64,000 nucleotides of DNA from Streptomyces sp. NBC_00461. Lineage in GTDB: Bacteria > Actinomycetota > Actinomycetes > Streptomycetales > Streptomycetaceae. Shown piece by piece: positions 54,601 to 62,440 of the stretch. The stretch covers positions 1,054,001 to 1,118,000 of the forward strand of contig NZ_CP107902.1 in NCBI RefSeq assembly GCF_036013935.1. The letters run 5' to 3'. The notes under the pieces were generated by a model, which made no database searches, was not told the DNA's origin, and worked only from the letters and a program-made list of their open reading frames with translations. The first letter of the stretch is position 1, and each line of letters opens with the position of its first letter. Made by a program: the position numbers and the translations under genes.

Positions 54601-55121
54601 CCGAACGGGCGGTGGGAGTCGCCACGGCCTTCAGCGAGCAGGTCGCGCGCAACTTCTACAAGCTCGCCGCCTACAAGGACGAGTACGAAGTCGCGCGGCT
54701 CCTGACGGCGCCGGACGCGCTGGCCGCCGTTCATGCCGAGGCTGGGCCTGGGAAACTCCGGTTCAACCTGCACCCTCCGACCCTGCGCGCCCTCGGCTTG
54801 GGCAAGAAGATCCAGCTCGGTCCCTGGTTCCACCCAGTGATGCGGCTGCTCGCGACACTCAAGTTCGTCCGGGGCCACTGGTTCGACCCTTTCGGTCACA
54901 CCGCTGTACGACGACTTGAGAGGAGGCTGGTGAGCGAATACGCGGCAGTGGTGCAGGAGTTGACCACGTCGCTCTCGCCGACCACCTACGAGATCTCGAC
55001 CCGGATCGCGGCCCTGCCGGACACGGTGCGGGGTTATGAGGACGTCAAGGTCAAGAACGCCGAGGCCTACGAGTTCGAGCTCCGCGCACTCCGAGCCGAG
55101 CGGCAGGGGCTGGCCTCGTGA
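51654..55121 (+). CDS. Indolepyruvate:ferredoxin oxidoreductase, fused alpha-beta
   Basis: 1155-residue single-chain 2-oxoacid:ferredoxin oxidoreductase, the type found in aerobic bacteria, which converts aryl- or branched 2-oxoacids to acyl-CoA with TPP and FeS clusters. The N-terminal pyrimidine-binding region begins SLLTGVQAIARALIELRARD; the TPP domain has FCSGCPHNTSTVVPDGSVAG then GGIGCHTL and GGEGAQWIGQA. The FeS part is INPEVCEGCGDCGVKSNC, TSCNSDYSCLRGDCPSF; the C-terminal gamma domain starts VFMAGIGGTGIVTVSQVIAT. ATG 51654 is used (AGGAAC upstream). The stop overlaps the next gene (GTGA), so amino acid to 2-oxoacid to acyl-CoA is a plausible sequence. Confidence 0.92.
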   Translation: MTVAMHDRAAPDPAAYRLEDRYEVGGGRSLLTGVQAIARALIELRARDAARGRDVAVFVSGYQGSPLGGLDSLLESIPRLRENHRIHLTPGVNEELAATSVWGTQLPLPDDKRTVDGVVGVWYGKGPGLDRASDAIRHANMYGTDPGGGVVAFVGDDPSSKSSTLPYASDATLAALNMPFFTPRNAEEVILHTLAAVELSRFSGCWVGVKVLSDVADGMWTVARDFQSLEFERPLVEWEGRPWTYAQRPVRTPSESLRVESDLVGPRWAAAESFLAANDLDTVRPATAPAVLGIMGSGTAIDAAVQAFRDLGVDHEALSRGGIRLMDVAAPYPLARERVAAFADGLEKILVVEEKSPVIERQIKDLLYAHPDRPAIVGKRDESGAVLVPADGELVAERLYGPVRRFVGDRVQFTSRPARRVTLDLLSVQRTPYFCSGCPHNTSTVVPDGSVAGGGIGCHTLASVSSRQDSAITGWTQMGGEGAQWIGQAAWSSHRHIFQNVGDGTFFHSGQLAVQAAIAAGVNITYKVLYNSAVAMTGAQDPQAALPVPALSRKLLAEGVTRIVVCADEPERYRRIRMPRGSVVWPRERLDEAQRLLRDVEGVTVLVYDQQCAANARRMRKRGKLEPRPTRVVINPEVCEGCGDCGVKSNCLSVQPVETELGRKTSIEQTSCNSDYSCLRGDCPSFVTVTDAPTPTKRRSKRTVPTAPKVPDLDVELTDSNVFMAGIGGTGIVTVSQVIATAAMSAGYEVRGLDQTGLSQKAGPVVSHLRLVVDADAPANRVSEQAADLYLAFDLLVAADAKNAARTGTEKTMVIASTSATPTGDMVADASITYPDTDLLLERLRGGSKRVVDFDALALAEGLFGSIQTANLLLVGAAYQAGSLPIPAQAIEAAITLNGVAVDTNIAAFRWGRAIVADPGSLPTRAETAKKDPSSRTQEALEASGIEGETLRITTDRATRLESYQGTALARSYVGVVARAWSAERAVGVATAFSEQVARNFYKLAAYKDEYEVARLLTAPDALAAVHAEAGPGKLRFNLHPPTLRALGLGKKIQLGPWFHPVMRLLATLKFVRGHWFDPFGHTAVRRLERRLVSEYAAVVQELTTSLSPTTYEISTRIAALPDTVRGYEDVKVKNAEAYEFELRALRAERQGLAS

Positions 55122-56218
55122 CCGCGCGAGATCTCACCAGCCACGATGCGAACTCGTCCGTGCTCGAGGCCATGAGCGATGCCGACAGCCCTCACGAGCA
55201 GGTCATCTACTGCAACGACCCGGAGTCGGGGCTGAGGGCGATCATCGCCATCCACTCGCTCGCGTTGGGGCCTGCGGTCGGGGGCTGTCGCTTCCTGCCG
55301 TACGACGACGAAGCGAGTGCGCTGGCCGACGTCCTCCGGCTATCGCGTGGGATGACCTACAAGGCGGCCGCTGCCGGGCTCGACACGGGCGGGGCCAAGG
55401 CCGTCATAATCGGCGACCCCAGTCGCGACAAGACCCCGAAGTTGCTCGAGGCGTTCGGCAGGTTCGTCGACCGCCTCGGAGGCAGCTACTCCACCGCGGG
55501 CGACGTCGGCACCGACTCCGACGACATGGACATCATCGGCCGCGCCACCCGCCACGTCGCCTTCCGCAACACCGGCCGCGGTGGATCCGGTGACAGCGGC
55601 AGCAACACAGCGCTCGGGGTCTTCCAGGGCATTCTCGCCGCGGCTGACCACCGGTGGGGTTCGCCCGAGCTCCGTGGCCGACACGTCGGCGTCGAGGGGC
55701 TGGGAAAGGTCGGCTTCCAGCTGGCCGTGATGCTGCACGAGGCGGGCGCCAAGGTGACGGCAGCGGACCCGTCCGAGTTGGCCCGCGCCAAGGCGACATC
55801 GGCTGTTCCCGATCTGCCGATCGTCGAGTCCGTCCGTGAGCTGCGGACGGACGTGTACGCACCCTGCGGACTGGGCGGCACCCTCGACCACGACCTCGCC
55901 AGGCGAATCGAGGCCGAGATCGTCTGCGGAGGCGCGAACAGCCAGTTGGCCTCGTCTGACGTGGCGGAGGTCCTTCTCCGGGCCGGAGTGACCTGGGTCC
56001 CTGACTTCGTCGCGAACGTGGGTGGACTGATCCAGGCGGTGGCTGAGCTGCGTGGGGAGATTCCTGCTTCGGCGCGGGAGCGCGTGCTCGGAGTCCGAGC
56101 AACGGTGCTCGACATCCTGGAGGACGCCGGCGCAGCCGGGTCCACCACGCTCCATGCCGCCGAGGTCAGGGTTGAGCGACGTCTCGCTGCTGCCCGCTCT
56201 CGCCGGAGCGCCGTCTAA
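55118..56218 (+). CDS. Glu/Leu/Phe/Val dehydrogenase
   Basis: 366-residue NAD-dependent amino acid dehydrogenase. GPAVGGCRFLPYDDEASALA and GMTYKAAAAGLDTGGAKAVI contain the substrate-binding and catalytic lysine region; YSTAGDVGTDSDDMDIIGRA and VGVEGLGKVGFQLAVMLHEA (Rossmann loop) follow. The size fits the leucine/phenylalanine/valine dehydrogenase group, and GLDTGGAKAV departs slightly from the common PLGGGKAV. GTG 55118 overlaps the previous stop; ATG 55172 is an alternative. It would feed 2-oxoacids to the fused oxidoreductase, giving amino-acid-derived acyl-CoAs. Confidence 0.9.
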   Translation: MTARDLTSHDANSSVLEAMSDADSPHEQVIYCNDPESGLRAIIAIHSLALGPAVGGCRFLPYDDEASALADVLRLSRGMTYKAAAAGLDTGGAKAVIIGDPSRDKTPKLLEAFGRFVDRLGGSYSTAGDVGTDSDDMDIIGRATRHVAFRNTGRGGSGDSGSNTALGVFQGILAAADHRWGSPELRGRHVGVEGLGKVGFQLAVMLHEAGAKVTAADPSELARAKATSAVPDLPIVESVRELRTDVYAPCGLGGTLDHDLARRIEAEIVCGGANSQLASSDVAEVLLRAGVTWVPDFVANVGGLIQAVAELRGEIPASARERVLGVRATVLDILEDAGAAGSTTLHAAEVRVERRLAAARSRRSAV

Positions 56219-57086
56219 TGCGCCGGATCGGCGTCGTCGGAGGGGGCCTGATGGGCGCGGGCATCGCCGAGGTGGGCGCTCGCGCCGGACTCGACGTGAT
56301 TCTCGTCGAGTCCACCACGCAAGCGGCGACGTCCGCGCGGTCTCGCATCGATACCTCGCTTCAACGTGCCGAGGCGAAGGGCAAGCTGGGCCAGGGCGAG
56401 ACGGCGCACCAGGTGCTGGATCGGATCTGCCGTGGCCACGGATCTCGGCGCCCTGGAGGATCGTGATCTCGTTGTCGAGGCCATCACAGAGGACGAACGG
56501 GCCGAGACCGTCCTTTTCGGTAAGCCGGACAGGATCGTCTCGACGCCTGACGCAATCCTCGCGTCGAACACATCGTCGATACCGATCATGAAACTGGGCG
56601 TCGCGACTCAGCGGCCTGAGCACGTAGTCGGCATCCACTTCTTCAATCCGGTCCCAGTGCTGCCGCTCGTCGAACTCGTCCCCTCACTGCTCACCGCGCC
56701 CGACACCGTGCGGCGATCCCGAGCCTTCGTCGAGGACCAGCTCGGCAAGCAAGCGATCGACTGTCAGGACCGCGCAGGCTTCGTCGTGAACGCGCTGTTG
56801 ACCCCCTTCATCCTCTCCGCCATCCGGATGTGCGAGTCGGGCTTCGCGCCGCCCCGAGGACATCGACCGAGGACTCGTCCTCGGGGCGGCGCACCCACAG
56901 GGCCCGCTGGCGCTCGCGGACCTCATTGGGTTGGACACGACGAAGGCCGTGGCCGACTTGCTCTACGACGAGTTCAAGGAGCCGCTTTACGCGGCGCCGC
57001 CGCTGCTTCAGCGGATGGTGGACGCCGGCCTCCTCGGACGTAAGGCGGGACGAGGCTTCTACAGCTACGAAGGGAGTCCGCGATGA
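56218..57086 (+). pseudogene. 3-hydroxyacyl-CoA dehydrogenase with two frameshifts
   Basis: Start ATG 56218 overlaps the previous stop by one base. IGVVGGGLMGAGIAEVGARA is the NAD loop; near 56430 one base too many moves the reading to the next frame (DLGALEDRDLVVEAITEDER, SNTSSIPIMKLGVATQRPEH, VGIHFFNPVPVLPLVELVPS); near 56845 an extra C in a C-run shifts it again (EDIDRGLVLGAAHPQGPLAL, GLLGRKAGRGFYSYEGSPR). All three segments join into a normal 285-residue protein, so either the gene was lost recently or the sequence has two indel errors. Compare the intact homologue at 6687. Confidence 0.85.
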
Positions 57087-57214
57087 AGCGTGTGAACACC
57101 GCCTGCGATGTGAGCGACGTACAGTCCGACGCGGCGGGACGCGAACCCACCATTGGGCCGCTGACTCCAGAGGAGTGGCGTGCGGCGATCCTCAGCACGG
57201 TTGAGACGGACTGA
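57083..57214 (+). CDS. Small ORF, 43 residues, unknown
   Basis: ATG 57083 overlaps the preceding stop (ATGA) after GGGAGTCCGCG, a coupling typical of operons. The peptide ends PTIGPLTPEEWRAAILSTVE. No family recognised; it may be the start of a gene truncated by the IS fragment that follows. Confidence 0.4.
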   Translation: MKRVNTACDVSDVQSDAAGREPTIGPLTPEEWRAAILSTVETD

Positions 57215-57226
57215 GCCGTGGACAGT

Positions 57227-57410
57227 TCACTGACATCGTTCACCTTGTCCGAGGAGCACCCGGCGGCGGCCCCGGACCCGGCGGGGATCGGGTATCCGCC
57301 CCAGAACCTCGGCCAGAGAGGTGAACTGCTGCGGACCCGGGCAGGCGGAGTCGATGTCCTCGCAGTGGCGCTGCAGGACACCGATCAGGGAGGATGGCAC
57401 GCGAACGCGA
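57227..57410 (-). pseudogene. Transposase N-terminal fragment (DDE_Tnp_1-associated)
   Basis: Minus-strand VPSSLIGVLQRHCEDIDSAC, then FTSLAEVLGRIPDPRRVRGR, the N-terminal cap of ISAs1-like transposases; after that the frame loses similarity. About 45 codons remain. It separates the dehydrogenase operon from the truncated etfB. Confidence 0.65.
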
Positions 57411-57540
57411 CCCCTGTTCGTGATCAAAGGCTTCGACACCCTTGATCATCAGGGGTCGCGTCTCTCGTTACCGAACCGGGCGAACCGCACGCAGCGGCGC
57501 GTACGCAGGCGATCAGCTCATCTCGCCCGCTGAGAACGCA

Positions 57541-58019
57541 TCAGCCCTGGGCCGCGACCAAGACCTCGGACAGCAGGGTGACCTGCGGGACGCCCAGGCG
57601 CTCGGCCAGCAGCGCGGGCACCACACCCATCGTGCCGTCGGTGGAAGCCATGCCCGAGACGACCAGGTCGAAGCCGGCCTTCTCGATCGCCTTCGCCAGC
57701 ACCAGCGAGGTACCGATCGCATCCGTGCCGTGCAGGCCGTCGTCCTCGACGTGGACGGCCCTGTCCGCGCCCATCGACAGCGCCTTGCGCAACGCGTCCT
57801 TGGCGTCCTCGGGGCCGACGGTCAGGACGGTGACCTCGGCGTCTGCTGCTTCCTGCCGCCGGCCTTCGGCGATCCGCAGCGCCTGCTCGACCGCGTACTC
57901 GTCCAGCTCGGAGAGCAGACCCTCCACGCCGTCCCGGTCGACGGTCAGGTCATCGGCGAAGGGCCGGTCGCCGTGGCGTCGGGCACGTACTTCACCGTGA
58001 CAACGATCCTCAGACTCAC
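57541..58019 (-). pseudogene. Electron-transfer flavoprotein beta subunit, truncated
   Basis: GTG 58019 follows GAGGAG and begins SLRIVVTVKYVPDAT; loss of one base near 57970 breaks the frame. The second frame continues FADDLTVDRDGVEGLLSELD, EYAVEQALRIAEGRRQ, GPEDAKDALRKALSMGADRA and TDGTMGVVPALLAERLGVPQ, ending LLSEV and a stop. About 150 of 260 residues remain and the FAD-side C-terminus is gone. No etfA is present in the window, so the acyl-CoA dehydrogenases here must use ETF from elsewhere. Confidence 0.85.
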
Positions 58020-58043
58020 TCGTGTTTCTCCTCACATGGCGGT

Positions 58044-58550
58044 TCAGGACGCGCTCGGCGCCTGCGGGCGATAGAAGAGCGCGAGCAGGGTCCCCGTCCC
58101 GAGGACCGCGGCGCCGAGCGCGACGCCGGTGCCCGGCCAGCCGGTCAGCTCGATGCCGGCGGCCGTGTCCACCGCGTACTCGCCGGGCCCCCAGGCCGCG
58201 AGTGCCAGCGACAGCACGGCGAGGACCAGGACGTACTCGTAGCCGTCCTTGAAGACGAAGAAGCCGTTGCGGCGGTGCGCGAGCAGACCCGCGACCAGCA
58301 TCACCGAGATGACGGCGGCGCCGGCGAGCGAGGTGAACAGCCCGGCGGCCAGCAGGACGCCCGCGCCGATCTCGGTGAGCACGCTCAGGTGCGCCTGCAG
58401 GCGTGGTCGGCGCAGCCCGAGTCCGCCGAACCAGCGCGCGGTGCCCTCGATCCCGCCTCCGCCGCGCCAGTGGTTCCAGCCGTGTACGGCCATCACCGCG
58501 CCCACAGTGAGCCGTACCAGCAGCAGAGCGGCGTCACCCGCCTCACCCAT
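58044..58550 (-). CDS. DoxX family membrane protein
   Basis: 168 residues with four hydrophobic segments: LLLVRLTVGAVMAVHGWNH, LTEIGAGVLLAAGLFTSLAG, AVISVMLVAGLLAHRRNGFF and YVLVLAVLSLALAAWG, plus a final GVALGAAVLGTGTLLALFYR. MAVHGWNHW and the KDGYEYVL motif fit the DoxX/DoxD group. Function in such clusters is uncertain; it may be linked to redox balance at the membrane. Start ATG 58550. Confidence 0.82.
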   Translation of the reverse strand: MGEAGDAALLLVRLTVGAVMAVHGWNHWRGGGGIEGTARWFGGLGLRRPRLQAHLSVLTEIGAGVLLAAGLFTSLAGAAVISVMLVAGLLAHRRNGFFVFKDGYEYVLVLAVLSLALAAWGPGEYAVDTAAGIELTGWPGTGVALGAAVLGTGTLLALFYRPQAPSAS

Positions 58551-58690
58551 GTCGTTCCTCCTCGCAGGGCAGGGCCCGCACGATGCGCCGGACCACGTCC
58601 GCGGCCGACAGGGTGGTGGCGAGGGAGGGTTCTGCTGTGGTCATGTTCCGTTATGTCCTTCCCGAGGACCTCAGGTGCGTTGTTCGGCCT

Positions 58691-59971
58691 TCAGCGCCCG
58701 TGCCGGACCTGGTTGAAGGGGACGTCGCGGTCGGCGGCGTACTCGCGGGGCATTCCGAGGATCCGTTCGCTGATGATGTTGCGTGCCATCTCGGTGCTGC
58801 CGCCGCCGAGCTGCTCGGCCTGGCGGAACAGGAAGGACACGCCCACCTCGCGGGTGTCGGGCCCGTCGGGGGCGGACATCGCGGCGGCCGGGCCGGCGAG
58901 TTCGAGTGCGATCTCTGCCTGGCGGGTGGCGCTCTCGCCGTGGAAGAGGCGGATGAGCGAGCCGGCGGCGGGAGGCATCTTCTGCGTGCGCATGCCCGCG
59001 GTGACCCGGTCGACGAGATGCCCGTGGATGACGCCGAGGGCGTGCGCCTCGGCGATCAGCTCCCGCGCGTAGGGGTCGTCCGCCCGGCCGGTTCGGCGGA
59101 CCAGGTCGATGAGCGGATCGGTCTCCGTGCCGCGCCGCCCTTCGGCCCGCGCGCCGCTGAAGTACGGTGAGCCGCCGCCGACGGCGTTGCGCTCGTGGAA
59201 CAGCTGGCGCGAGGCGACCGCCCAGCCGCCGCCCACCTCGCCGACCACCGCGGAGGCCGGGACGACGACGTCGTCGAAGAACTCCTGGCAGAACTCGTCG
59301 CCGCCGTTGACCTGCTTGATGCGTTCGATGTGCACACCAGGCTGATGCACCTTCATCAGGAACATCGTCAGTCCCCGGTGCTTGGGCGCGTCCCAGTCGG
59401 TGCGGGCCAAGCACAGCGCGTAGTCGGCGGCGTAGGCGCCCGAGCTCCAGATCTTCGAGCCGTTGAGGACGAACACGTCGCCGTCGCGCTCGGCGCGGGT
59501 CGTCCCTCCGGCGAGGTCGGAGCCGCCGCCCGGTTCGGACAGGAACTGCACGAGCACCTCGTCACCGCGGATCGCGGCGGCCAGGTGCTCACGCCTCTGC
59601 TCCTCGCTGCCCATGTCGAGGATGGTCGGGCCGCAGATGGTGAACGTCGGCACATTCAGCAGCATCGGCATCTCGTAGTCGGTGACCTCCTCGTTGAAGG
59701 CGCGCTGGTGCGCGGGGGTGAGGCCGAGACCGCCGTACTCCTCGGGGTAGCAGATTCCGGCGAAGCCACCCTCGTACAGCGTGCGTTGCAGGACACGGGC
59801 CCGCTGCCAGGCGCTCTGGTCGCTCGACACGTTCCTTTGCGCACGTTCGTCGGCGGGCAGGTCGGCCAGGCGCCGCAGGTTCGCCGGGATCCACTCGCGG
59901 GCCCGCAGGCGGAAGCTGTCGACGCTCTCCATGCCGGTAGCGTCGGACACGGCCGTCGTCGTCGCGGTCAT
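58691..59971 (-). CDS. Acyl-CoA dehydrogenase
   Basis: 426 residues from ATG 59971, preceded by GAGGAG. YPEEYGGLGLTPAHQRAFNE, FLSEPGGGSDLAGGTTRAER, VLNGSKIWSSGAYAADYALC are the FAD- and substrate-binding regions; EQLGGGSTEMARNIISERIL is the C-terminal catalytic-helix segment. It lies 12 bases after a second acyl-CoA dehydrogenase on the same strand, and such pairs often form alpha2beta2 FadE heteromers in actinomycete steroid and terpenoid catabolism. The unit is preceded by the operator-like element at 61195. Confidence 0.93.
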   Translation of the reverse strand: MTATTTAVSDATGMESVDSFRLRAREWIPANLRRLADLPADERAQRNVSSDQSAWQRARVLQRTLYEGGFAGICYPEEYGGLGLTPAHQRAFNEEVTDYEMPMLLNVPTFTICGPTILDMGSEEQRREHLAAAIRGDEVLVQFLSEPGGGSDLAGGTTRAERDGDVFVLNGSKIWSSGAYAADYALCLARTDWDAPKHRGLTMFLMKVHQPGVHIERIKQVNGGDEFCQEFFDDVVVPASAVVGEVGGGWAVASRQLFHERNAVGGGSPYFSGARAEGRRGTETDPLIDLVRRTGRADDPYARELIAEAHALGVIHGHLVDRVTAGMRTQKMPPAAGSLIRLFHGESATRQAEIALELAGPAAAMSAPDGPDTREVGVSFLFRQAEQLGGGSTEMARNIISERILGMPREYAADRDVPFNQVRHGR

Positions 59972-59982
59972 CTCGAATCTCC

Positions 59983-61110
59983 TCAGACGTTCAGCAGATC
60001 GGCGATACGGCGGCGGTGCGCGGACGGCGTGCCCCACATGAGCCGGTTCACCGTCGCCCGGCGCAGGTAGATGTGGATGTCGTGCTCCCAGGTGACTCCC
60101 AGGCCGCCGTGCAACTGGACGCAGTCCTGGATGATGTCGGTGGCCCGCTGGCCGAGGTAGGACTTCGCGACGCTGACCAGCTCACCGGCGTCGGCCCGGC
60201 GCTCCTGCACCGCGCGGGCGGCGGCGGCCATCGTCGCCTGGCCGGACTCCGACCACAGCGTCATGTCCGCCATCCGGTGCTTGAGCTCCTGATAGGAGGC
60301 GAGCGGCCGGCCGAAGGAGTAGCGGTCGAACATCCACTGCCGGGTGAACTCCAGCACGCGCTCGACGACACCGACGAGTTCGGCGCACTGCAGCACGACG
60401 GCGAGCTGGAACTGGCGCTCGACGGCGGCCGCGGCACCGCCGGCCGCTCCCACGAGCGCGGTGGCCGGGACGCGTACGCCGGTGTAGTCGACGCGTGCGA
60501 AGCCGCGCACCATGTCGAGGCTCTCCAGCGGGAGGACGGACACGCCGTCCGCGTCGCGCTCGACGACGAACTGGCTCAGGCCCTCGGGGGTACGGGCGAG
60601 TACGAGGAACGCGTCCGCGTCGCCGCCGTGCTCGACGCCGTCGTGCGTGCCGTCGAGGACGTACCCGTCCCCGTCGGGCCGTGCCTCGATCGCGCCCGCT
60701 TCGGGGTCCCAGCCCCCTCCCGGCGCACAGCAGGCCCAGGCGGCGACCGTCGAGCCGTCGAGCAGCCTGCCGAGGAGTCCGGCGTGCCGGTCCGCTCCGG
60801 CCGCTTCGGCGAGGGCGGCGGCGACGACGTTGACCGCGGCGAGCGGTCCGGGCGCGCACCCGCGTCCGAACTGCTCGGCGATGAGCGTCGCGTCGACGAC
60901 CCCCTCGCCGGATACGCTGCCGCCGCCCGTCTCCTCCGGCACGACGAGCGACGTCCACCCCAGTTCCGCCCCGCGCTGCCAGGTGACCCGGTCGAACGTG
61001 CGGCCCTCGTCGTGCAACGCGCGGATCACACCGAGCGGGGCGGACTTCTCCAGGTAGTCCGCTGTCGCCGTCTGCAACAAGCGCTGGTCGGCGGTCAGTT
61101 CGAATCTCAT
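59983..61110 (-). CDS. Acyl-CoA dehydrogenase, partner subunit
   Basis: 375 residues. LQTATADYLEKSAPLGVIRA, VVPEETGGGSVSGEGVVDAT, DRYSFGRPLASYQELKHRMA and CVQLHGGLGVTWEHDIHIYL are typical; the expected GSD substrate loop of the first domain is poorly formed (VLDGTHDGVEHGGDADAF), as in the non-catalytic-looking member of heteromeric pairs. It is the first gene of this minus-strand unit; ATG 61110 is about 85 bases from the operator-like element at 61195. Pairing with the next gene is inference. Confidence 0.92.
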   Translation of the reverse strand: MRFELTADQRLLQTATADYLEKSAPLGVIRALHDEGRTFDRVTWQRGAELGWTSLVVPEETGGGSVSGEGVVDATLIAEQFGRGCAPGPLAAVNVVAAALAEAAGADRHAGLLGRLLDGSTVAAWACCAPGGGWDPEAGAIEARPDGDGYVLDGTHDGVEHGGDADAFLVLARTPEGLSQFVVERDADGVSVLPLESLDMVRGFARVDYTGVRVPATALVGAAGGAAAAVERQFQLAVVLQCAELVGVVERVLEFTRQWMFDRYSFGRPLASYQELKHRMADMTLWSESGQATMAAAARAVQERRADAGELVSVAKSYLGQRATDIIQDCVQLHGGLGVTWEHDIHIYLRRATVNRLMWGTPSAHRRRIADLLNV

Positions 61111-61194
61111 GACGGCACCTTGCCCTCCCGACGATGCACTGCGAAGCCGACGGCCATGGCGCCGGGGCTGCCTTGACCGGCAGTCTACACGCCA

Positions 61195-61215
61195 TTACGG
61201 TAATGCATACAGTAA
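61195..61215. promoter_or_regulatory. Operator-like element (9-3-9)
   Basis: TTACGGTAA, TGC, ATACAGTAA; the spacer TGC is the same as at 12351 and 18285. It lies between the acyl-CoA dehydrogenase pair (minus) and the decayed MoxR gene (plus). Confidence 0.65.
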
Positions 61216-61280
61216 AAGCAATGTGCGGCCGGGCGCAGGGCTGACGGGTCGGCACGTCACCCAGCACGGGAGCGTCGCAG

Positions 61281-62141
61281 ATGCCCGACTCGCCGCATTT
61301 CGACTCCTCCCAGCAGGTCACGGACCGGCTGCGGGGCACCGGTCATGCCCCGAGTCCGCGCATCGCGGGTGTCGTACACCTGGCCGAACGCCTCGGCAAG
61401 CCGGTCCTCGTCGAGGGTCCGGCCGGCACGGGCACGACGCAGCCGACCAAGAGCGTCGCCGAGTCCTGCGGGCCGCGGCTGATACCGCTGCAGTGCTACG
61501 AGGGCCTCGACGAGGCGAAGGCGCTGCACGAGTGGGACTACCGCAAGCAGCTCCTGCACATCGCGCGGGCCGGGACCGCGGGCGGGGACGCGTGGAGAGC
61601 GAGTTGTTCCACGAGCGCTTCCTGCTCACCCGTCCGCTGCTGGAGGCGATCCGCTCCGAGGAACCGGTCATGCTCCTCGTCGACGAGGTCGACCGGCTCG
61701 ACATCGAGACCGAGGCACTGCTGCTGGAGGTGCTGTCGGAGTATCAGGTGTCCCCCCGAGCTGGGGACACTGCGGGCGCGTACCACTCCCCTGGTCTTCC
61801 TCACCTCGAACAACAACCGTGAGCTCTCCGAGGCGCTCAAGCACCGCTGTCTCTACCTGCACATCGGCTATCCGACCGCGGAGCACGAGCGGGACATCGT
61901 GCTGGCGCAGGTCCCCGGCATCGAGGCGGTCCTCGCCGGCAGGGTCGGCCAACTGGTGCGGTCGCTGCGCTCGCTGGAACTGCGGAAGAAGCCGTCCGTG
62001 GCGAAGACCCTGGACTGGGCGCGCACCCTCGTCCTGCTCGGCGCCGACGACGTCACGACCGAACTGCTCGCCGACACCCTTCCGGTACTTCTCAAGAACG
62101 AGAGCGACATCGCTCTCGCCCTGAAGGAGTTCGGCGAGTGA
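61281..62141 (+). pseudogene. MoxR-type AAA ATPase, decayed
   Basis: N- and C-terminal parts share one frame (GKPVLVEGPAGTGTTQ; LIPLQCYEGLDEAKALHEWD; LVFLTSNNNRELSEALKHRC; RCLYLHIGYPTAEHERDIVL) while the middle (ESELFHERFLLTRPLLEAIR, PVMLLVDEVDRLDIETEALL) is in another, with compensating shifts near 61580 and 61760. The Walker A lysine is also changed: GTGTT instead of GTGKT. MoxR ATPases work with VWA (CoxE-type) proteins on metalloenzyme maturation, and a CoxE remnant follows. Confidence 0.82.
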
Positions 62142-62142
62142 C

Positions 62143-62159
62143 ACCCCGCCCCACGGGGT
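62143..62159. terminator. Short hairpin between convergent genes
   Basis: ACCCCG / CGGGGT around a 5-base loop, just after the MoxR frame ends and at the end of the convergent hydrolase fragment. Confidence 0.45.
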
Positions 62160-62440
62160 CAGTCCCCGTCGAGGAAGCGGAGTACGGAGTCGACGCATCC
62201 GATGTCACGCGGAATCGCGAAGTGGTCGACACCCTTCAGGACGACCCGCGAGCAGCGTGGTAGCGCTGCGGCGACCTGCTCGGCCGGGCCGCCGCGGTCG
62301 GCGCCACCCTCCACGACCAGGCAGCGAGTGGTGATCGCCGCGAGATCGGCCGTTCCGGCGCGTGGCTGACTCGACCGGGCGAACGCGGCGACCGAGGCCC
62401 GGTCGTTGCCCGCCACGTCGACGAGACGGCGGATCAGGCG
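62159..62440 (-). pseudogene. Alpha/beta hydrolase C-terminal fragment
   Basis: Frame ending at 62159 reads RLIRRLVDVAGNDRASVAAF, TRCLVVEGGADRGGPAEQVA, ALPRCSRVVLKGVDHFAIPR, with the C-terminal VDHFAI histidine motif of hydrolases. The nucleophile half is missing; its place is taken by the CoxE fragment on the other strand. Confidence 0.65.
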
